A program made the translations under genes and the position numbers. The notes beneath the pieces were generated by a model that did no database searches, was not told the DNA's origin, and worked only from the letters and a program-made list of their open reading frames with translations. Source: Pezicula radicicola (taxonomy: Eukaryota > Ascomycota > Leotiomycetes > Helotiales > Dermateaceae). From it: DNA of 64,000 nt. The stretch lies in contig PDUO01000031.1 in NCBI GenBank assembly GCA_003008705.1, forward strand, positions 372,001 to 436,000. Reading direction: 5' to 3'. Shown one piece after another: positions 11,581 to 24,600 of the stretch (position 1 is the stretch's first letter; each line of letters starts with the position of its first letter).

Positions 11581-13612
11581 TTATGTAATAGAAACTTTTG
11601 TTTCTTTCGCACCTTCCCACCAAAGCTTTTGGTTTTCATCGGAGATATTATGAGTGATATAACCAACCCGACTGTATTCCTCTTTTTCTCCCGAGCACCG
11701 CACCAAAACAAGAGATTGTATTTGCGGATCGCAGCTGTCAACTTGTGGTCTTGTCCGTATTTTCAGGCAAAACAAGGTTGTTTGACGTTCTACTGCTATT
11801 TGCTCGCTGTCAAGTAGATTCGTGTAAAAGCGGTTTTTGGGGTATGTTTTCTCTGATACAACGTCAGGGTAGAAGTGCATTGCATAATTCCAATGGCCGT
11901 CAGTTCTCTTGACAGTGCGAAGATCATCGAGTGAAGTTTCTCTGAGCAGGCCTTGGATGATTACATATCCACTCAATACCCTGCCAGTAGAATCTGGGCC
12001 TGCGGGGCAACAGGCTGCCTCCAAGATTGTGCTTTCGTAGATATGGTCATCGCGGTTGCGGACGCCATTTGATGGCAAGTCGGGGTAAACAGTACGTCCT
12101 CCATGTACCGCGGCCCATGACCACGATGGTGCGCAGTACACTTCATGTCTGCCGGACCAACTGTTCCCGCGCTCTTTGTACCACAGCAGATGTTGGCGTA
12201 GATGGTTCTCCCATAGTCCCGCCAGATAGTTTCCCATATTGTGGCCCAAAAAATTCTTCGCAAGTGCAGAAATTGCAGGAAGGCGGTCCGATTCATATGT
12301 TGCATTCCGAGCTAAAAAGCTCTGTACGGCTAGAAGCCATGTAAGTGACTGTATCACTGCGTTTTCATCTGGCCAGCGTTGAAAAGTCTTCTTAGACTTC
12401 AAGGCTGTCTCGATTGCCCAAGGCATTTTTGGGCTCTTTAGATCCGCCTCGACATCTTCCAGGTCGTATTCACCGCATTCACACCGTCTTTCTGTTATAC
12501 ATTCAAAGATCATCTCAGTGTCGTCGAATTTCACAATTCGTGAGGGTAAGTAGTATTCTTGCATGACCCATGCGCGGGTATTGAGAGGCCTGTCATTGCC
12601 ACCAGGTCTCGCGTCATGTAACGGCTTCTCCCGAATGAATACACCACTGGAGCTTTGATTTGCATCAAAGTGACCCAAGGTGACCTCAGAGTATGCTTTA
12701 AATGCATACCTGTTGGAGAAACAGCCACCGCTTCCATCCGCCGACCAAGTTGCCGCGATTGTGATGTAAGAGCCGGAGTAGATGTCGCCCATTACAGCAG
12801 CTTGATTCTCCCAGTCAGACACGGAGTCCTGGATGATACAGAGGGAATCAATCCAAAGGTACCGTAATCCAAGCTCTCTTGTGACCTTGATAGCATCTTG
12901 AAAAGTTTTGGACAGCGAACTCCATGGGATGCTCTTTTTGTGCGACTCCAGATTCGACGTTAGGGTTCGGATAATCTGGGTACGGCCCCAACAATGACTG
13001 AGACAAGCATATCGTGCCTTTTCACCCGCTGATTCGTACAATTGAGGTTGAGTATTGTCAGAACCGACGTCAACAACTCGTTTCGGGAGGGATGGAAGTA
13101 ACTTGCTTCCCTTGCAGCTGTGGCTTTCGTCACAGTCTTTGATCCATTGTCGCATGATTTGAAAAGTTGGAGGCGAATCTGAATCATGAGGCCGATGCTG
13201 AGATATTGGGATATAGGGCCATCTGTCTGTTTCAGGGCCTATAAAGCATCAGCTAAGCCGATATGCTCAGGAAAATGTGGTATATCCAATTGTATTTCTA
13301 CATACCGGGCAGTGTATAGAAGCTGAACATCCTTGGGGCCCTTGAGTAATTTCTCTCTGTGAGCACGAGTCTCCCGCTACTCTTGTCCGCACGAACTCCG
13401 TTGTCGGCAAAGTTTGGGTACAGGCTTCTTGTAATGGCTTCGCTGCCGCCAAGGATTAAGGCGCAAAAGCGACATGTGGTAGCAGATGCTTGAATCTTTG
13501 CGAGATCTTCTTTGGAGACAAAGAGTTCCTCCTCCTGGACTGCAGTGCAGAAGTTACAGTGTACACTTTTATGAGCTTTCGAACCGTCGGTTTGAAAGCT
13601 CGTGATCTCCAT
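11581..13612 (-). CDS. HET-domain protein (heterokaryon-incompatibility family)
   Basis: Two exons, 13612-13306 and 13238-11581, joined across a 67-bp intron (GTATGT..TATAG with CTGAT branch), give 654 residues. The first ~50 residues hold two Cys pairs (C-N-F-C and C-R-F-C-A-L), a frequent N-terminal module of this subfamily. The HET core starts near residue 179 with Y-A-C-L-S-H-C-W-G and continues through L-R-Y-L-W-I-D-S-L-C-I-I-Q-D and M-G-D-I-Y-S-G-S-Y-I-T-I-A-A. Downstream are R-A-W-V-M-Q-E and the A-P-S-W-S-W block expected of full-length members, so it looks intact. HET domains are linked to non-self recognition and programmed cell death after hyphal fusion; the partner locus cannot be told from sequence. 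It is divergent from the next HET gene, 467 bp away. Confidence 0.9.
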
Positions 13613-14079
13613 TCTTTGAGGCGGCAGTGCGTGTGAGCAACCGGTGTAGCGTGCGACTGATATCGATATATTACGAAGATTCTGATTTAAAGTCGTGCGA
13701 ATACAGGCTATTAAGCTTATGCTTCTTAGAAGGAGGTATATATATATATATATATATACCGCACGACTGAAAAGAAGCCTTGCGCGAGAAATTGGAGTTT
13801 CTTAGCAATGGCTTGGCACAAAAGGTTTCCTATTTGGGTACTCGTAAGCGTGTTAGAAATAGTGCTTACTAATTAATATAGGCTTGAGGCATGTCTTAAC
13901 TACAATGTCAATGTCAAGCCAGGCATTGAAGTAATATATGCATTGTAAGAGTCGGGACTGCCACGTCAGACGTGCATATCTATTAAAAACCCAAACCAAA
14001 CCCTGAAATAAAGACACAATTTCCACTCTCATTTCCTCTGAAGTATACATACCAGATTAACCCAAATATCATAACAAAC
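13613..14079. promoter_or_regulatory. Divergent promoter region between two HET genes
   Basis: 467 bp separate the two oppositely directed start codons, so both promoters and 5' UTRs must lie here. The region contains a TA microsatellite inside a hairpin (see the repeat at 13691-13768). No TATA or factor site was assigned with confidence. Confidence 0.55.
13691..13768. repeat. Inverted repeat enclosing an (TA)11 microsatellite
   Basis: The 9-base arms AGTCGTGCG (13691-13699) and CGCACGACT (13760-13768) are perfect reverse complements. They enclose a (TA)11 run at 13737-13758, itself self-complementary. The unit sits in the middle of the divergent HET promoter and could form a hairpin or cruciform. 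Confidence 0.7.
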
Positions 14080-16302
14080 ATGACGAATAAACCATTCAAT
14101 TACAACGCCCTCCCCTCCAAGGACTCAATTCGACTCGTAGCACTCGAGCCAGCAACCCAAATCACAGCAAAAATCCACTGCAGCCTAGTTGCAGCAACAC
14201 TCACAAATGCTGAAAGTACTAGCTATCAAGCTCTCTCCTATGTCTGGGGTGATCCATCAGAAACATCGCCTATTATTCTCGAAGGCCAAGACTTTCAAGT
14301 CACACTCAACTTAGAGAGTGCTTTACGGCACATTAGAAAAGCCGATGAGACAATATTGCTCTGGGTTGATGCTATATGTATTAATCAAGCTGATTTACAA
14401 GAGAGATCTTTACAGGTGGGTATTATGCGAGACATATATCGGAAGGCTACTGGTTGTATATTGTGGCTTGGTGACGCATCGGATAGTTATGATGATATTA
14501 AGAGGGGGATGGAGATTACGAAGCGATTGAAGAGTCTTCGATACAAAGACATTGAAGAAGAGGCATCGAAACTTCTTGTTGAGAGTGAACAAAGTTTGAT
14601 GAGAGATGTCGAGCAGGAATATGCCAAATCGTCTGGATGGGAGAGAAAACAACTCATTTTCGGGAATTATATGGAAGGACTACAAAAACTTTTCGTAGAT
14701 CCAACTGTATGGCGACGAGTTTGGATTATGCAAGAAGTGTCGTATGCGCCCAAAGTTATTATTAAGGCTGGGGAGTTGGAACTCGATTGGGAAGTACTAG
14801 ATCGATTCTTGGATGGGGGAGTTGCACCCGATGCCTTTCATAAACCATGGAGCCACATGGGATACGTCGAAAGTATTAAAGGAACCTTTGTTAATCCGCA
14901 GATCTTACAACATCAACGACAGATCGTCAAGACGATGAAGCAAGCTCAAGAACGACCGGAAAATGTAGTGTTACTGGATGTGATAGCGAGATTCCGTCTT
15001 ACGATGGCTACTGATCCGAGAGATAAGATCTTTGCTCTCTTAGGACTGTCTAAGGATACTATGGGCTTCGTAGCTGATTATCGAAAGCCGACGAGACAGG
15101 TGTACATGGATTTCGTGCAGACATATATCAATCACTCGAAGAATCTAGACATAATTTGCCAAAGTCAATGGGATTTCATTGGACAAGGAGAAAAAAATCC
15201 ATACAATCTCCCATCTTGGGTACCCAATTTCTCAAGCACCAAGTCTCGTCAACTACTCTTTGCTCAGAGAGGTATCTATAACGCTGGCAAGTCAATATGC
15301 AAGACACCTTGTCAGATAAGCGAGCAAGGAGAGTTGAAATTACCTGGAATCTATGTGGGTGTTATTTCCACCATGAAAGAACCCACACTCCCTCAGCTTC
15401 GCAAAAATTGGGATTATCGGACTATGACAAAATTAGACCAGAGTGAGGTTCTGATGGGGAAGTGGCTTCCAGACCACTTACGGCTATCGAGGTCAAAGGA
15501 CCCCGTATCATCATCTGACACTACACTAGACAACAAGGCATCATTGTCCACTGGAGAGACTGGAGAGACAGGCATTTCTGATGGTAAAACTAAAGAGGAA
15601 ATTTGGCTGGATCATGTCGATAATCTTACCGATGATGCGCGAGCTCAGGGTTCTAAAGACGAGAGTTATGTTCTGCCAGATGGTGCGAAATACAACGAAG
15701 ACGACAAGACTCATCCGACAAAAGTTGACCAAACCGTAGCACCGCCTAAATATAGCAGCATTGACGAAGTTCTCAAATCCCATGGACTACGATATGAAGA
15801 TATCAAAACTCCCAATATCACAAATACAGAGAATTCTACACATATACCAATAACGCATCTAACGAATTTCGAAGCTTACTGGCGGACAATTGCCGTGGAT
15901 ACAGTACAATTTCCTACGAAGCGTCTCACAGAGCTCGATTTTAAGCGAGGAACCTCTATTTTCGATGCTTGGATTACTGGGGCTTTGCCATCGATAAAAG
16001 GTGTATCTCAGTATGGATTTCGAATGAATGAGATGGAAGGGTGGAGATTCGCGGTTTTAGGAAATGGTCTTTTTTCTATGGTGCCTTTGAATGCTGAGTG
16101 TGGGGATGTGGTTTGTGTTTTGGATGGGGCAAAGGTTCCTGTTTTGTTGAGAGAGGTTAGAGGAGATGAATTAGGGGGAAAGGAAGATGTCTTTGTGTTT
16201 GTTGGTCCAGTTTATGTTCATGGTATTATGGATGGTGAAGCCTATGACTGGACTCGAGAGGAAAGATTTGATTTCAAAGAGAGAGTTTTTAGTATTGTGT
16301 AG
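14080..16302 (+). CDS. HET-domain protein, single exon
   Basis: 740 residues without introns, starting at the ATG after an A/C-rich leader. The HET domain occupies the first ~170 residues: Y-Q-A-L-S-Y-V-W-G-D at 49-58, L-L-W-V-D-A-I-C-I-N-Q around 92-103, then the M-R-D-I-Y-R-K-A and W-L-G pattern. W-I-M-Q-E-V lies further on, and T-D-P-R-D-K-I-F-A-L-L-G-L begins at ~311, a hallmark of the long HET subfamily. The middle (~480-580) is a variable Ser/Thr/Asp/Lys-rich linker and the C-terminal ~150 residues form the conserved end module. No break was seen. It is presumably a cytosolic effector or sensor of allorecognition by family membership; specificity is unknown. The neighbour 11581-13612 belongs to the same superfamily but a different subfamily, so this is not a recent tandem copy. 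Confidence 0.92.
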   Translation: MTNKPFNYNALPSKDSIRLVALEPATQITAKIHCSLVAATLTNAESTSYQALSYVWGDPSETSPIILEGQDFQVTLNLESALRHIRKADETILLWVDAICINQADLQERSLQVGIMRDIYRKATGCILWLGDASDSYDDIKRGMEITKRLKSLRYKDIEEEASKLLVESEQSLMRDVEQEYAKSSGWERKQLIFGNYMEGLQKLFVDPTVWRRVWIMQEVSYAPKVIIKAGELELDWEVLDRFLDGGVAPDAFHKPWSHMGYVESIKGTFVNPQILQHQRQIVKTMKQAQERPENVVLLDVIARFRLTMATDPRDKIFALLGLSKDTMGFVADYRKPTRQVYMDFVQTYINHSKNLDIICQSQWDFIGQGEKNPYNLPSWVPNFSSTKSRQLLFAQRGIYNAGKSICKTPCQISEQGELKLPGIYVGVISTMKEPTLPQLRKNWDYRTMTKLDQSEVLMGKWLPDHLRLSRSKDPVSSSDTTLDNKASLSTGETGETGISDGKTKEEIWLDHVDNLTDDARAQGSKDESYVLPDGAKYNEDDKTHPTKVDQTVAPPKYSSIDEVLKSHGLRYEDIKTPNITNTENSTHIPITHLTNFEAYWRTIAVDTVQFPTKRLTELDFKRGTSIFDAWITGALPSIKGVSQYGFRMNEMEGWRFAVLGNGLFSMVPLNAECGDVVCVLDGAKVPVLLREVRGDELGGKEDVFVFVGPVYVHGIMDGEAYDWTREERFDFKERVFSIV

Positions 16303-18190
16303 GGCAGAGATTAATAAAAGGATCGAAGTAACTACTTAAGTTAAGTCAGTTACTCTAGATAATTAGATTGCTTAAGCCGCAAGAACAAAGGAACTCAACA
16401 ACAATCTAATACTCAAACTTTACCGAACTTAAGGTATAAGTATATATATATCTCTAATAAAAACTCCTTTGGATCTAAAGTTTAGTATAATCTTCGACTC
16501 TACCTAGAAGAAACTAAGTACATATTACTCTAAGCTTTATACAATACTTAATGGTTTCTAGCACATCGCCGTTCTAAAATATATAGTCAATGTAAAATCG
16601 CCTTTATTTACTAGGATAATCTTACCATTTACATTTCCTTCTAAACTATTGTTCAGAGCACTGAGACTTCTTAACATCTTATCCTTTACTTCCTAGTCCT
16701 AGTAATATATTTCGTAGATATGTCCTTCTTTACTACAAGAGCTTATTCATAGCCTATTAATTAAATATTATTCTAGTAGATTCCAACACGAGACCAAATA
16801 ACAAAAGGCTATAGACAAGACAGGCTAAGCGAAGGAAGTAAAGCGCAGTCTAAAGCTCTGTTCTACTCAAATAACTTAAACAAATATTTGCTATTCATTA
16901 ATCGATTGACCAACCAACACATTGAACCATCAACATCGTCCTAGAATGTGTTGAATTCAGTGAATATATAGGAATAGTCATGTGACTGCCACTATAAGTA
17001 GGGAACACAGAATCCACCACTATTGCCACCACACATTGCTGTTCATATTGCTTCCCATTTAACAGAATGTCACTCGAGCTAGGTATGGGTCCCAGTTCAT
17101 GACTTAAAAAAGTTCGAGAAAGAACATTTGAGCTAATATCTTGGTTGTATCTGAGTAAAATAAATTCTCTAACCTAACATGATTTCTAGATCCCGACTTT
17201 GCCCTTAGCCTTCCACGCCGTCTTACCAAATATTCTTCCTTACGCCGTCGATAGCCTATATGTGCTTCTAAAGTAGTACCACCCTATTTTCAAGCCATCT
17301 TTTTTTTTTAACATGGGTATTAGTGCTGATGGACGGGAGATATCGGCGTAATACGGTTATTTTATCTCGGAAACCTTGGGGGTCATTCAGCGGGTGGCTG
17401 ATGGTGCGGTGCTTGGTACATTTATGAAGTATTTATATATTCGATAATTCATTTATAACTCGTGGGGATTGTAGTGTCGTAGAGGGATCGATTGTTTCGG
17501 AAGGAGACCGTTGAACTTTGAGATGGTGAGTTCTGAGATTCGAGACCTGGGGTTTTTGGTTCTTGGTCTGGGTTTTAGGGACCCTTTGGCTGCCTTTTTA
17601 GGTTAGCATTGAGGCTGAAGTTTAGCAGATGAGGTTGAGATGAATGAGATGTGGTAGAAGGTTGGCATACGTAGGTGTAGCGCATGGGAAGTCCCGCAGA
17701 ACTTGGGCTTTTGTAATAATTGTTATTGGTAGTAGGTGGATTATGAGCCCTGACTTGTTTCTGCAGATACAGTAAGGCTGAAGGCTGATACTATTGTATA
17801 GAGCCTAAGTCAAATAGCTTGGCTAAGATACAGAGAGGTGGAAGAACGTCCTGCTGTCGAAGTTCGGGATTTGACTAGGTATTATGGTTGTCTTAATTAG
17901 GTTCAATTGAAACCCAAGTCCAAACCCATAGTTTACCCGCAGTGTTTGTGTCTGCCTTCCATCTTGTTGTGCCTATCATCCGTTGGCATAGCATGTGTTT
18001 TGTCGAGATCGCTTCGTTTGTGCAAGTCGTCTTCGTGTATAGTATTGTGAAGAGATGAGATCAGTCAGAGCCGGTCGTATTCGTGGAATCGTAGTCGAAT
18101 GTTTGTTTGAAGGCTTTGAAGCCATAGTTTATCGGAGACAGTGTACTTGTAGGAGAAGAGCATCCGTGGAAGCAGCGTGTTCTTCTGCTG
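16303..18190. other. Gene-free AT-rich to T/G-rich stretch
   Basis: No supportable coding region. The first ~600 bp are strongly AT-rich, and a fragment near 16335-16355 (AAGTTAAGTCAGTTACTC) resembles the core unit of the dispersed minisatellite MITE described elsewhere in the window. Confidence 0.5.
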
Positions 18191-18622
18191 CTATGTTTTG
18201 AAAGTTACGACTCGAATGTTAACAAGGTGCGAGAGTTTTTCCAGTTGTTGCCGTTCTTCGATCAATGTTTCTGACAATACCAACAACATTTCTGATTTAT
18301 CAGCATGGCTGTTATTGTAATCTTCCATATCTGCGCATGTTTTGATAGCTTCAGTTACTTTGCATATGGTCTTTCTGCGTGGGTGTCGAGGTGTCGAGAT
18401 TGTAATTTCGTCGCAGATGTTTTGAAGTTGTATGCTTGCCTCGAGAAAGCAAATAAACTTATTCCTTTTCATCCATATATACGCGCCAAGGACTAGGCTC
18501 ATATAGGTCGAGATATGTTTATGTATGTCGTAGTCTGCAGCCTTGATCGTAACGTGTGCCGTTGAAGTGAACTTGCGAAGGTCAGACCTATTCTCCAGAT
18601 GATAAAAGAGGCTTCGCGGCAT
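18191..18622 (-). CDS. Hypothetical protein (weakly supported)
   Basis: A 143-codon frame from ATG 18622. It is helix-rich with many charged residues (for example I-Q-L-Q-N-I-C-D-E-I and L-S-E-T-L-I-E-E-R-Q-Q-L-E-K), giving some coding character, but I recognise no family. It stands alone in a gene-poor area with no clear partner exons. It may be a remnant of a longer gene or a chance frame. Confidence 0.25.
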   Translation of the reverse strand: MPRSLFYHLENRSDLRKFTSTAHVTIKAADYDIHKHISTYMSLVLGAYIWMKRNKFICFLEASIQLQNICDEITISTPRHPRRKTICKVTEAIKTCADMEDYNNSHADKSEMLLVLSETLIEERQQLEKLSHLVNIRVVTFKT

Positions 18623-21600
18623 ACACCGGAGAGCTATATGAAAACAAGCGCATACCCCGTTCTCATATGATCGGTTTAAATGGGATTGGGTCGATGATAC
18701 GCAAGTGTTGTTGAACCACCAAGATGGTTACATTGTTGTCTGTTCAGGTCTCGATGTCGGAGAGTACCATCCTTTCGGAAGGAACCTGGCCACTAGTCAG
18801 GACAAACGGTTGGTTGCACACAACAGAGATTCAGTAGACTGTCTTTCAAATTACTGTATTGTTGTATGCATCTCAATAGGAACAATATTCAGCTTAAAGT
18901 AGTATGATATTGTCGCCCAATATAATCACGTGTTATTAGCATAAATATTATATTCTCATTTCGGTCAGATTCATGGCTCTTGAAACTAAGCTTCATGCAT
19001 GGAAATCACGTTATTTTGTATGGCATTTGGTCCCAATCCAATGCCTCCCATTTTTTATATAAAGCCTGGCCTTTGCTCTCGTAATTCAGGGGGCAATTCA
19101 CTCATATATGCATATACCACACCATTTCCACAATATCGAAGTTCTACAGATATTTTCTCAAAAGTGCGTAGTCGAGTTGAAGTCTCAAACTCGCATCGAT
19201 AATTGCTTCAGAGAAGTAATGGTTATCCATTCCTGATTAAGTTGAAATCATCCACGCACCGTAGCCACACAGCTAATGATCTTTGGCAGTATTTGGCTTC
19301 ATTACAAATGGTGCTTGAAACCCGTCTGCAACCGTCCTCGGTGTTGTTGAAGTTCGCACGGTGCCTATTTACAGGCTGAGAGAAAGAGTTTTCTACGCAA
19401 GCACAAGCTCAGATCCTCCCTGCAGAAGCAAAACAAGGTCTATTACAGAATCTAGTCTTTGGTTTATGTAGTGCAGACGTCACTGATTGATGTTTTCCAT
19501 GCCGGACTTGAAGATCGCTGAGCCACACTCAGCTGATCGGGTTTTGTGCGACTTCAGGTCTTGCGGTAGGGGTGAATCGTTGTATGGGCCGGTGGCGAAG
19601 GAGGCAGGTACTTGTAGTACTTGTATAGTAGGTTTGACAATGGGAATTTGATCATGATGATAATAATGGTAATTAAGATTTCCTATGAAAACAGACATAG
19701 CAATTGAAAAGGTATAAAAACGACGGAAAAGGGCAATTCCGAACTTCCATGGTAATTTTCAGGGGGTTGTGATGGTCGTAAAGTCGGTGGAATGGAGTCC
19801 GAAATAGAAACAACTAAGTAGAAGCATTTGTTCCGCACAACAGACAAAACAAACTACAGGAAAGAAGCAGGAAATCCTGCCTATGCCGAAAAATTCATGC
19901 TGTTTGTCACAGTTCGGTAAGTACTGTGAGCTGAAATCTTGTCTCGTTTACTCCCAATTTCACTGAGATCGGGCTGTATGCGTAGATACCGCAAGTATAG
20001 TAAAGATAATATTTATGTGCTAAACTTCCGCTCGTTCTTCATCGTATGTTTGATTAGATACAATGAAAGCTTTCGCAATCTAATATGATCCTTCTATCCC
20101 TCTCCTTGCAGTTATTTTTGGCCAAATCAGCAGTTCTTGACCACCTCTCCAGTGTAATTCCAGTCGAAGAATTTTCGAACCTCCAGTTTCCAAAGCACAG
20201 GAATTCAGAACCATGAGACCTCATAATTTTTTCAACAGCTGAAAACTTGAAGTGTACATTAAATCAATTTCGGCTTGGGTATGCATTTGTTCATTATGAT
20301 ATCCACCTCGAGACTTTTATGGAGGAAATAATAAGTCGCGTCTATAATTGAGCTACGGCTGCTCGTCTCAGAAGAACTGAGAGGGGTGAACTGTTGTTTT
20401 TGACTTGCTGGAAATGTGATGGATTTAGGTTAAATAAGTCGAGTCCTTTCCGAATCTCCTTTCCTTTGGGATTTAGAGTTCACCCCGAAATTTCAAAGCG
20501 TCCACGCTGCAGCTTCTCACAATCCTCAACATCTGTCTCTAGGATCTTCAAGCTATCTCCATATTTGAAGAGTTATGTTTTCACGACCATCCTCGAGGCA
20601 GAGCGGTTGAAAATATTGCCTCACCTGCTGTAATAGGGAGAGTGCAGGCAATCAAAGGTAAGACTCCAGAAATTTGACACGCAACCAGTGCGTTTCTGCA
20701 CAACTCAAACCCCCATCATGGGGAAAAACTAGAGTTGAGGTGCTACTGGAAACTTGCTCACTGGCAGCGACAGATCACAGACGGAGGTAGTGGCTACACA
20801 CCCGTCGCTATTACTAGATTTCTTTCAGTAACTCGATCCTCATACTACTCACGAGTCGTCTCGAGTTAGCTTAATGACTACCTTAATTAGCTCCATCGTC
20901 TCTAGAATATGGTCAAAGTACAGTTGCGAATTTAGGGCTACCTGCATGACTTCGAGTCTAATAGGCTTTACTTACCTATGGACAGCATCACAAAATCCTT
21001 CACCGTATGTACCAATTCATGTCACTTGCAGAAAAATGCATCACCTCATGTCGACATGACATCACTAAGCAATGACCAACCATTAAGAACATCGACCTTA
21101 CCCTTGTAGCTGCATTTGATCACATACCCACGAGCTTGCATTGAGGAATACCTGTTTGATGTGTCAAACTTAAAGCCCTTAGCCCAACGGTGGGCGTCTA
21201 GAGAGAAGTACACTTCAGTACGCCAGCTTCCGTGCATACGTGATAACTAGTATCCGGTATCCCGTCCGCCTCACAGCTACGACTCAACTACCGTGTATTG
21301 CATACGGTAGGTATCCCTGCGGCGAGACTTTTGAGGGGGACTCGGGAGATCGACAGACTACCTACCTTCTGCGCTGTCAACACCTCTACCAGATAGACAT
21401 ACTTCGTATGTGCCATTCCTCTCGTGGTAAGCATGCCTATACGACAACCTTATGATTAACTTCCTTTAAAAGTAGAGCCAATTCTCTCGATAACCTGCCG
21501 GAAACGATCCGAACCAATACTTGTACAGTTGCGGATTTCAACGACGCAAGCGGCCCAACGGCCAACCAGACAACTAGCAGCTTTCTTCTTAGGGCTTGAC

Positions 21601-24600
21601 TGCCACGATGATAGTTTACTTTCAATCCTAGTGTGTGAGGTTGATACACAGGTTTTGAAGTTAGTTCACCATCGAAAACGCAGTCTAAGTTAAGTTGTCG
21701 TTATGCTTGGTCCATTTCATTGCGTTTTTGGAATGGGTTTCACTGACAGATTGGGGAGTAATTACAGTACGTTGCAATATACGACTGTACCAGCGCAACA
21801 CACTTCGAGCCTACACAAGCACACTGATCGCTCCTTGACTTTGCCATATTTCGACAACCTCGGGCTATGTACGGTTTATTTACGGGATGGGCAGGAAATC
21901 GGGGTATCCTCTTACGTGCCAACATTAGCACAAATATCCTCCCGGCCATGTATCCTCAGTGAAGGTTGCAGGACAACATATGCTTCATTACACGATGTGG
22001 AATGATAGATGTTGCATAAGGCGAGCGAGTGGTGGCAGCGGCACAAGATTGAAAGGAATCGTTGTTGAGCCTATAGCGTTTATATAATGGAAGAAGCATA
22101 CTCGTTTGAAGGGCGTCTTGTATGAGGCCAATTCTAGGACTATTTATAATAGAATGGGTTCTTCGCTATATCTATAAGAATATAACATATAGTGCATGGG
22201 TTAAGAACGAAAGTCTGGCGTATAGCTGATTGATGGGGAAAGCTTACACTGTACAGCACTCTTCCCACACGAATCAATAAACTATGTACATCAACAGTAG
22301 AACTCTAACACCTACAACCCAAAGAACTGGCTGTTTTCATATCGCGAGGAGCCGTTGAAAACATGCCTGAGCCTAGTATTCAGAGATTTTGCACGAGAGA
22401 TCTATACTGACTTGCTGTGATAAGAGTTTCCAGTTGCAATGAACCACAACAATACTCTTCATTGCAGCGCATCTCATTTGAGTACTGCCAACATTCTGCA
22501 TGAAATTAGTCCTCACATCTAGTTACGTGAATGAAGAAGCTATGCTAAAGTGCGGATCGAATCTAATGGCATAATCAATACGAAAAAGTACTCATCAATG
22601 CATTTCTCGTTCCTATAACAATATAACAGGCCAAGAAGTGCCACAATCCTACAACCCCCACGCTCTCATTCCATTACCTTTCCCAAGTTCTCAAAGATCA
22701 GCCTACTTAAGTCAAAGCTTCATTGAACACATGATTATTTGAACACCGGGAGTTCTCTGGCTTTAGATCCACAAGGAAAAGATGTGCATAATGATCACGG
22801 TCTTCAAGTAATTTCTTTTTATGTTGTTATCGTAGAGAATCTTGACTATGACTATCAATATCAGTGGGAACAACGAGGACAGGAAGATAGCGAGGATAGA
22901 TACCAAATAAAGGCACGAGCTCTTAAGCATAAGGCATAACTAGCCCAACATTACGGACGTAACCAGCCAAACGCTCCAAAGCTCCACTTCCAAGTCCAGA
23001 ATTTGGAATTTGTCTCAACAATCCACAGTCACACGGATCAAAAAAAAAATATTCGGCATGAATGATGGAAGTGACGATCAATTTTCTGGGCTTGCCGCTG
23101 TGGAGAATTTCCTTCTGTACAGCGGATCGTGGGTCGTTACCTGTTATAAACTTTAGGCTCGTGCCTTCCTTATATCACCACAACTATGACCATTGTGGAG
23201 TACGGAAATAATAACAAAACTGACTCAGTGAGATAAGAACACATCACTAACCTCGCTTACCTATCGAAAGTCCCGAGAAAGAAAGGGAACTTAGGAAGGC
23301 AAGAGTAGGCTGGAAACTCCATATTCTTTTTGGCGTGGTTTGTTGGCGTCGTGGAAAAGTGGTATTGATTTATGAGCAGGTCAGTAGCTATCTACGCATT
23401 GTGGTTGGCTCGTTCTTGCCTCCTACTTTAGAATAGGAAGCACGAGCCTAAAATGTGGTTTTTCAGATCCACATCTCATTACATTCATTACCTTGCGTTC
23501 GCGTAGGTAAAGAACAAATTCGGGAATAACAAATAGTTGTTAAGTAGCTAAGAGTATACAATTTCTTTCGTTGGTGCTACTGTGCAGAAACCACGACATG
23601 GAATTGACGGTTACAGATACGAGTAAGTTACGAGGTACCAAGCGAGCTTATGATACAGTGAATTCGTAAAGGCGCGAAAGCTCCCCCCCAGACAAGACAA
23701 AGGGAGAAACAAAAGGCGCCTCGAATATTTGATCTACACTGCTACAGAGGTAGCCGCGGCTACTGGAAGACAGGGCTACGAATCACGAATCAATTACTCC
23801 TTTCGACAAGTTATCCCCGAGCACTTTAACGCCAGAACCACCAAACCGAACGAATGTAATAAAAGAGGCGGCTTCACTAGCATGGACATGTACTGTATGT
23901 TCTGAGGGGATACTTTCGGGCGCTGTACCGAAGCTGTCAAAGGAAAGGATTTTCCCATGCCTCTGGATTTGGTCCGAGCAAGTGGTCAAGAGCCCCTCGA
24001 GCGCTCGAATACAAATGCTAGGTATCCTGCTGCCACTAAGTACCAGGTTGTCGTGATATATATCGTGCCTCCGAACAGTACCCAGTATACCCAGACCAGA
24101 CAAAAGACGAGGTATGTGCTCGGTACCTTCTTGCCGACGGCCGCGAAAATCAGATCATCGCTTGGATGAACATCTTGGCATCAAACTTAGCCGTATCAAA
24201 GTCTCCGGATGGGGGGTCGGTCGGGTCGTTGAACAAAAAATAGAAATCGAAATGATGAAATATAAATTAGAGTGCCCGCACTCGTGTATGGAATTGCTAG
24301 CATATCAACCAGTTAGAGGAGAAGATTTGATTCGGAAAAGCCCCAATGAATGAGAGGGGCTTGCCGCGGGATATTTCCCTCTTTCACTTGCTTTCTCTGG
24401 AGTTTGCACAGACTTGAACCGGGGTCATGACAATCTCCCACCTTGGCCTTTAAGATTGCAAAATAATGGATTAAGTAACCGGAATTGTGTTTCCCCAGGT
24501 TTACACAGGATATTGGGATTTTTGTACTGGTACGAAGTATGGTACGATTGATTCTAGGCTTCTGCTTCAACATCTTATCATCGACGATGAACGGTCGCAA

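Noticed and set aside
24400..24470. GGTTCAAGTC-like box on the minus strand suggesting a tRNA or tRNA-derived SINE
   Set aside because: No T-stem, anticodon stem or acceptor stem could be paired around it.
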